Shown: positions 55,524-61,890 of the stretch, one piece after another
Layout of the letters: each line of letters starts with the position of its first letter
How positions within the stretch are numbered: position 1 is the first letter of the stretch
Program-made: the position numbers and the translations under genes
Assembly: GCA_003693705.1 (NCBI GenBank)
Contig: RBZT01000822.1
Span: 1 to 61,890 of the forward strand
DNA from: Polymyxa betae
Taxonomy: Eukaryota; Endomyxa; Phytomyxea; Plasmodiophorida; Plasmodiophoridae
Length of the DNA stretch: 61,890 nucleotides
Reading direction: 5' to 3'
The notes under the pieces: generated by a model
What the model was told of the DNA's origin: nothing
The model's database searches: none
What the model saw: only the letters and a program-made list of their open reading frames with translations

Positions 55524-55920
55524 CCCAGAAACTTCGACAGCAAATGTTGGCTTGTCACAAATTTAAGTTGCAAAACTCGCTAGCTGGAGGCTGCGCCGGC
55601 CAAAGTGTATTGAAAAGAAATGGCATTGTCTCTATTGCAAGAGAATGTCCATTTTACACGACAGAATTCGATGAGAATTGTTATCTATTTTACCTTTGAC
55701 ATAGTCCCAGATTGTGACAGCTATTTCATATTTGCAGATTTCGATATCACCAGTTTCGGAAATTCCTTGAAAATTTCATATGATGTTAAGTTTTTCTAGA
55801 ACACCGAAGGCATGTAACTGCCACCAAGCAACACTTTTCTAGGTAATCATAAGCAGAAACCAGGATAACAATAGATTTGCTTTTATTCAAGAATATTGTT
55901 TGTGAAGCTGGAGATTTCTA
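55524..55920. other. Intergenic spacer
   Basis: About 400 bp, AT-rich, between the small gene and cytochrome b5 reductase. No exon or repeat recognised. Confidence 0.3.
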
Positions 55921-56925
55921 TCAGAATTTATAGATCATCTTGTCGGTGTATCCTAATGCAATCAACGCCGCAATCATTCCGTCTACGAACGGTTTCGGTC
56001 CGCAAACCAGAATTAAGGTCGAAGGACCAGGAGGCGGCATGTGCTCCTTGATCATCTCAGAAGTTACAAAACCTTTCCCGAACGACCAACCATCCGGTGA
56101 CTGAAGGCGGCCAAATTAATAAGAGCTTTACAAATATCAAGAGACCCTACGTTGTTCAAAGTATGGTAAACTTTGAAGAATGGCGAACGCTCCTGGAACT
56201 GCTCGAGCTGTTCTCGCATTAGAATGTCGCGTTCTTCGACATTACCGAAAACCAACGACATCTGGGTAGTGTCGTTCGGGTTGTCGAGAATCGCGCGAAT
56301 CACTTGGTACATCGGTGTGATGCCAGTACCACCTGCGAGCATCCCAATATGGGTCGCAACCGAATGTCCTCGAGGCCCCTGATCCACATTGTTAACGACG
56401 ATCGAAGTGCACAGAGCAAGCCGGACCGACCATATCGTACTGTCCCAGGCCGTTGTAGGTGAACCTGCCTTGTGGGCCTTTAACGAGAATCGAGTCACCA
56501 ATCTCCAGATTATCCAGGTACTGGGACATTTTTCCTTGAGGGTAGACTTTGATCAGAAGATCGAAATAGCCTGAGCGAAAGTCAGAAACAGAAAGCCAAG
56601 ATCAAAGCGCTTTCCAACCCATATCATCGTTGGTAGAAATCGGCGTGTATGGACGAGTGATCTGACCGCCACCGATTTGAGCCTGTACGTACAGATGCTT
56701 GCCGATCGGCAGGCCGAGGATGGATTTGGGTGTTTTCAGCCCGAATCGGAACAGGCGGGTATTGTGCGAAATATCGGTTTTACGAATCAATTTGAATCTG
56801 CGGAAATTCGCTGGATCAAGCGATGACTTTTCATCCACGATCGCCTTGCGCATATAAAAGTACAGGGTGGTGACGACAATCAGGCCGGTGACGGCGCCCA
56901 GCGCGATATCGTACGCCTGAAACAT
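55921..56925 (-). CDS. CYB5R: NADH-cytochrome b5 reductase
   Basis: FAD enzyme passing electrons from NADH to cytochrome b5 for lipid desaturation and sterol synthesis. N-terminal membrane anchor (ALGAVTGLIVVTTLYFYM, residues 8-25). FAD domain: TRLFRFGLKTPKSILGLPIG, KHLYVQAQ, ITRPYTPIST (the RxYTP flavin motif), LIKVYPQGKMSQYLDNLEIG and VKGPQGRFTYNG. NADH domain: GMLAGGTGITPMYQVIRAIL, LVFGNVEERDILMREQLEQF, EGW near the C-terminal third, LVCGPKPFVDGMIAALIALG and YTDKMIYKF at the end. Three to four short introns. Length about 300 as usual. The anchor suggests ER or outer mitochondrial membrane. Confidence 0.93.
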
Positions 56926-57217
56926 GGCCGGGCGAGGTCAACTTCGACAATGGCAAAGAAGTCTCCGCGGATGGCGAAACCACGAACATTTCTTACAAAG
57001 GAGGGCGCGGCCCCTTTCGTATCAAATTGTCTAAATACAGTACTGATAAAAACTGATAAATACACAACTCTGGTTTCTAGAAACGAATTCCTGCTGCATA
57101 ATTGTAATGTTACCTCGTGAATGACTGCCTAATTAGATGGTGTCATTAGCACAGGTGACAAAAGAGAGATGAGAATGGGATAATGGGCTCATAACGGAAA
57201 AAGCGTATGAACTCATC

Positions 57218-59208
57218 ATGGCAATGACGGGAGGGCGTCTTAGGAAACGCCGATCGACGTCTGTGCCGCCGGTGATGCGCCGATTTCAGCTTGCAGAGGG
57301 AGATAACGAATCGGTTTTGGAGGACGCCATGTCGGCCAAGAAGCAGAAAAATCAGACCCGAATTGACCCTCGCGATTTGAGTGGAATCGACCCGATTCAC
57401 ACAGAGCTGCGGCCGTCGCTGCTTAGTATTGATGCTGCTTTCTCACAGCAGAATTTTAGAGGATTCTATACTTTGGCAGGACTGATTCTGGTATTGAATG
57501 TTGACTGTCAAGGGTATGCTGATTGCTCATTCGTCCGAAGGTAGCCATGAATACTCGATTAGTCGTAGAGAACCTTCTTCAGGTATGATTGAATCGCATC
57601 ATTTGCTGTTAGTAACCTCCATCTTCAGTATGGTATGGTTTTATCCTGAGAAAGCGTAAACGATCCTGACTAAATACAGGGTTTCTGGTTGTTCCCAAAC
57701 CTGATGTCTTTCAGCGAATGTGGCGCGATCGCTGGCCTTGTGCTACGGTGGCAATGAGTAAGTATCTTTCATCTGACTCTATGTTGAAGCATTCATTTAT
57801 CTGTTAATCGCAGTCCTCCCTCTCTTCGTCGTTGGGGCTTACCTAACAGAATACTTAGCGTTTTACCGAAATATTGGAATATTTTTAACCGTTCTGATTA
57901 ATACCATTCTGGTGTCGGCACTGATAGTCATTCCAATCGCTATCATCCAAATCTCGTTTGCTGAAATAAGTAGGTCTCTGCTCGACATTACCGTTTGCTC
58001 TGCTCAGATCTTTCTTTAGTCTCCAGCACTTTCCTGTTGGGCATTGCTGTCATTTTGTCGATGAAAATCGTGTCGTTCGCGCATGTCCGGCATATCTACA
58101 GAACACGAGGTGAAGTATGCCATCCTCATACGACGTCGAAAGCAGGTGCAGCGGATACAAGCTTCACGCCTCCTCCACGTCTTTCACATCTGCTCTGGTT
58201 TATGTTTGCACCTACATTGTGCTATCAGGTTGCTGAGTGTCCTCATTCCTCATTTAATTGTAAATTGCGTCTCGTTAGGAAGTTTACCCTCGATCCAACA
58301 AGATACGGTAGTTACATCTGTTACAATGCAACAACAGCGTCATTCCTGGCTTTAGATTTGGATTTATCTTCCGGCGTTTATGTGAAATCGTATTCATACT
58401 AACCCTTCAGTTTGTGATGTTGCACCAGTATATCATGCCGACAATTAATCACGCGGTCGTACACGTTGACAATCGTGACATTGTTCGGTTAACTGAACGA
58501 ATTCTAAAATTGGCAATCCCGAACACTCTATTTTGGCTGATGTGCTTCTACATCATGTTCCATTCGACGTTGAATCTCACTGCAGAGATTCTTCGTTTCG
58601 GCGATCGCCGCTTCTATATGTAACTTGTTTGAACCGAATTATGCTTTTTCATGTATAAAGATCTTGTCAGGGATTGGTGGAACGCCCCCAGCCTGGGTGT
58701 ATATTGGTATGGCAACTCTAAACCAAAAATAAGCAGTCAAGATTGTCTAATTTTCATTTTAGGCGGACTTGGAATTTGCCTGTGTATGGAAACTCTGAGT
58801 TACACTGGCATAGCTTATAATTTCTCAGGCGCCATTGGATGTTACGCCATATATATGCTCCTGCGTTGAGGGCTGGAGCCCATCCAGTTCTGGCCCAGTT
58901 TCTTGCCTTTCTTCTATCTGCCGTTGTCCATGAATTGTTCATCTCAGTTCCTTGTCACATGGTCCAACTTTGGACGTTTTTGGCAATGATTTCTCAGGTC
59001 CCTTTGATTATTCTCACGGACAGAATCTACAAAAAGTGGAGACAGCCCATCTGGGGGAATGTAAGATAGTGATATTGCAAATGATATTGTCATTGAAAAC
59101 GTTCAGGTGATTTTCTGGTTCGCTTTCTGTATTTTCGGACAGCCTTTGTTGATGATTTTGTATGGACACGCATACGTAAAAATGTACATTCAGAAATCTA
59201 ACAATTAG
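57218..59208 (+). CDS. DGAT1: Diacylglycerol O-acyltransferase 1 (MBOAT family)
   Basis: ER multi-pass enzyme making triacylglycerol from diacylglycerol and acyl-CoA. About ten exons. LRKRRSTSVPPVMRRFQ starts a basic N-terminus; FSQQNFRGFYTLAGLILVLN and NTRLVVENLLQYG are the first conserved block; FLLGIAVILSMKIVSFAHVR; LLWFMFAPTLCYQ; QYIMPTINHAV; ILKLAIPNTLFWLMCFYIMF; HSTLNLTAEILRFGDRRFY; RDWWNAPSLGVYW (DGAT1/SOAT FYxDWWN motif); FLAFLLSAVVHELFISVPCH with the catalytic His of MBOAT enzymes; QLWTFLAMISQVPLIIL; FWFAFCIFGQPLLMILYGH. The last two blocks favour DGAT1 over SOAT. The stop is at 59206-59208. Confidence 0.9.
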
Positions 59209-59291
59209 TATACTGCACATGTAATCATCAACAAAAAGACCAGCTTTACAATGCATGGATATATATTTTTGAGACATTTAGCTTGCTAGAA

Positions 59292-60399
59292 TTAATGGGC
59301 GTGGGTTTTCTCCCAGTACGACAGATCACCTGGTTTTCTACATCACAAACATCAGTAAGAAACAGATGTTAACTTCTGAAAGATTACCTTGGGCAGAGGA
59401 AGTACAGAACTGATAGACCAGCAGCAAATACAAGGCAGAGGATTGACACTGTAATGTAAGCCCAGCCAAGGAACGGATTCTTTCCTCCTAGGAAGGATAT
59501 CGTCGAGATAACAATCGATTTCGAGCCACCAAACTCAGCGACATTATAATTGTTTTGTACAGTAAATTCCAGCTTATCGTTCACATTGATGTCCTTATTA
59601 TCTTGTTTGATTCGATACCTGTTCTCATATTATATTCGTCTCTGAAGGAAACGAATTGAATTACAGTTTCTTGAAAACCGGGAGCCCGGCCGCACGCATC
59701 CAGACTATAAAGTCTGGGTCATCAACTGGTTTGCCACCAAGCTCTGATAACGGCGAAAATTCGCTGCTTTTGTAGAAAGGATCGGTATGGAATTTATGAC
59801 GATCCGATTCCCACATGATATTTGTCTTATTCCAAGAGTCCCCTTGAATAACTAAGTTGAGAAGAGACGAGAGAGTAATGCCCATTTCGAATACCTTCGA
59901 GCTCGTTTCCATTCAGTTTAGCAGTAATCACATCATTAAAGTACGATTTAGCTATTAGACCACAAGGATATAGCACTTTGTGCTCATCGTTTGGATCATA
60001 TATTAGAGGATCGCATGACTTGAAATTTGTAGCCGCTTTTCCAGCAAGCTGGTCATCGTTTCGTGACTTTACATAGCGTCGATGATTCTAAGCAATTTGC
60101 TCAAGCAATGAATAACAAGGCAAACCGATATGATACCTGATACATCCCAGAAATTTTATAGTAAAAATAAACCGGGGAGGCCATTTTCTCAAGAACTGTA
60201 TGCGTAAATGTGCAAGTGCTGCCGATATTGCAGCCATCCGGGTATTGGACCTCCACCTCAACAACGCTCGAGTCGACAACGACAATCATAATCCCAATCG
60301 CGAGAAAGACGATGCCCGTGCAAAGAAATATCAGAATAATAGTCTTTGGTGTCATTAAAGGCTGGAACGCCTTTAAACGTTGCTGTTTAAAAGCCGTAT
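59292..60399 (-). CDS. TMEM30A: CDC50/TMEM30 P4-ATPase flippase subunit, 5' end unresolved
   Basis: Obligate partner of phospholipid flippases. The first supported exon begins at 60399 with TAFKQQRLKAFQPLMTPKTI (family N-T-A-F-K-Q-Q-R-L), so a short upstream exon with the start codon is missing. Then TM1 (LIFLCTGIVFLAIGIMIVVV), ectodomain with CNIGSTCTFTHTVLEKM, PVYFYYKISGMYQ, KSRNDDQLAGKAAT, CDPLIYDPNDEHKVLYPCGL, IAKSYFNDVI, DPDFIVWMRAAGLPVFKKLY, FTVQNNYNVAEFGGSKSIVI and TISFLGGKNPFLGWAYITVS, and TM2 (SILCLVFAAGLSVLYFLCPR). A last exon adds KPGDLSYWEKTHAH. Paired ectodomain cysteines are kept. Confidence 0.9.
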
Positions 60400-61890
60400 C
60401 TAAACTGCATTAGTGGCAAAGTTTCCCAAGCAGTAATTCCTCACCCAACGGCTGCCTAATCCCTGGCGCCATGATACTCTGTTTGCAGGTCGCGGTTTCC
60501 TAGAATGTCGGCAGTCTCGGATGGGCTCGTGCCCTATCAGTAGTCCAGTGAATGAACTGGTCCAGAGCACAGCTAGAAATGTGCTGTTCTGATGTGCAGC
60601 AAGAGACAACTCAATCAATTGGGGTACTGGAAGGGTCACGGGAATATCTGCGGCCTCGAAACCGCTCTCTGTCGTCTTGGTTTGGCAGCGATGACACCGC
60701 CTGCCGCAAATCAGCCAAGTCGTAAAGAATAGCGTTTGTTCCAGATAATAAGCAAGTGACCACAGGCGAGAATGGAAACCGAATGGAATTCTCTCGAGAA
60801 CATCCCGTCTCACACCCATTAAAGCGTGACGATCGTGATGATGATGACGACTTTTCCAAGAGTTGATATTCCAAGAAGTATTTTGTTTTCAAATTCGAAT
60901 TATTCTAGGAACAATGTACATGGCAAAAGGATTCACGTCACGTTTTCGTCATTCTTTTCATACATATCCTCATACCAGAGGTACACATAAACCACTACAA
61001 CAAATTTTTCAATAAATTTGTATCAAAATTAGTGATGCCGACCAGGTTTATGATAAATTGATAATGTTACTTTCCATTGTAAAAGATGAAACACCTTGAT
61101 AAATTTTCATCAAATTTCAACAAGAAGTTTATGAAAATTATGGATGCCGATTGTCTTTAATGACCCCATACTGAGGATGAAAGGACAATTGAGAATCAAA
61201 ATCGACAATGTCTCAGGCCGATTTAAATTTGTATTTATGAGAGCAGTTTTGATATGATTCCGATTTCCGAATCTCGTTTTTTCTCTCATTGGATATCGTC
61301 AAGAACATCTCGCAAGAATGCTGGTTGATGTACAGCTGTCAACAATTAGCAATTCTCAGTTAGTGGCAGGGTCTCTTTCAAAATTCAAGCGAGACGGGTT
61401 GTTGTGATGAATGGCAGCGAGAGTTTCGCCGTAATAGAGCGAAATCTGCCTTAACGAATGCAGACATGATCAATTAAACGACATTGTTTTCGATAACTTT
61501 GCAAGGATCCTGTGCTCAATCAGAGTTGTAAACGTGCTTTCGGAGTGCATCGGCGGACCGGTTGCAAGAGCGACGACATCTGATGATCGTTTTGCAGGTG
61601 TTGTTCGTGAAAGCAAACCCGGGTAACAGTCTTATGCAAGGATGTCAGATTTGGGTGTGGCTTTTCAATGACAGTCCAAGATTAACAGTCTCAAAATGGC
61701 TTAGAAAGTTCAACGGTTCGACACTAACCTTCTCTTCGTTTACATCATGAATTTGCAGGAATCTCGAGGTTGTTTTTCAGCTCGTTTATCGTGTCACAAT
61801 GCTGTCAGAATTATACAGTAATCAGTAATCACGCATAAATTTAACAAGAGCTACAGTGAGGGCAGTTTTAAACCGACAACTTGTCTCAAT
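60400..61890. other. No gene identified
   Basis: 1.5 kb at the window end. A minus-strand frame (60400-60819, ATG present) overlaps the likely 5' exon region of the CDC50 gene but resembles nothing. A GATGCCGA motif in similar context repeats near 61034 and 61143. The rest is AT-rich without visible exons. Confidence 0.35.

Noticed and set aside
60400-60819. 139-codon minus-strand frame with ATG
   Set aside because: Cys/Trp/Arg-scattered composition without domains; it overlaps the region where the CDC50 first exon must lie.

Overview
This is nuclear DNA of a eukaryote with a compact genome. Almost every gene is interrupted by very short GT-AG introns, mostly about 40-55 nt, and neighbouring genes are often only 50-250 bp apart on alternating strands. 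There are no bacterial operons, Shine-Dalgarno sites or CRISPR arrays. Two axonemal genes (CFAP57- and CFAP100-like) and a rotatin homologue indicate a flagellated or ciliated organism. Nibrin, DGAT1, TMCO4, LTA4H and TRIAP1 homologues fit an opisthokont: a small ciliated invertebrate, or a unicellular or flagellated-fungal relative. TTAGGG-like motifs occur in introns. I cannot name the lineage. Two genes, a class II-like TPS-TPP fusion and a plant-type glutaminyl cyclase, are of types best known outside typical animals.

Layout. 1-2800: decayed repeat DNA with the 5' part of a Ty3/gypsy-like retrotransposon (U3-like direct repeats, TATA box, frameshifted gag), diverged direct repeats and two tRNA-like pieces. 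2863-11346, minus strand: N-myristoyltransferase, U1-C, an EF-hand protein of ciliary type, RRP9 (U3-55K) and a PPR protein. 11350-22073: two possible small proteins, then plus-strand TPS-TPP, rotatin and PPAN. 22074-26055: gene-poor repeat island with two elements bearing terminal inverted repeats and a 660-bp block in which two long inverted-repeat pairs interlock (A-B-A'-B'). 26056-36484: TMCO4 (-), AP-1 mu (+), glutaminyl cyclase (-), CFAP100 (+), nibrin (-). 36621-44090: SCP2-like (-), a 111-bp tandem repeat, a small basic/acidic coil protein (-), PITH protein (+), U2AF35 (+), MRPS6 (-), TRIAP1-like (+), an unrecognised single-pass protein (+). 44145-60399: CFAP57 (-), ANAPC4 (-), SRP14 (+), LTA4H (-), a possible NDUFA7-like protein (-), cytochrome b5 reductase (-), DGAT1 (+), CDC50 (-). 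60400-61890 holds nothing I can identify.

Functionally this is a housekeeping neighbourhood: splicing (U1-C, U2AF35), ribosome biogenesis (RRP9, PPAN), mitochondrial translation (MRPS6, perhaps the PPR protein), ER targeting (SRP14), vesicle coats (AP-1 mu), lipid handling (DGAT1, SCP2-like, CDC50, TRIAP1), cell cycle and DNA repair (ANAPC4, nibrin) and the cilium. No cluster works as one pathway. The unusual structure lies in the repeat island, in the telomere-like introns of the NMT gene, and in the two plant-like enzymes. Exon joins were made by eye, using splice dinucleotides, reading frame and remembered family consensus, so individual boundaries may be off by a few bases.
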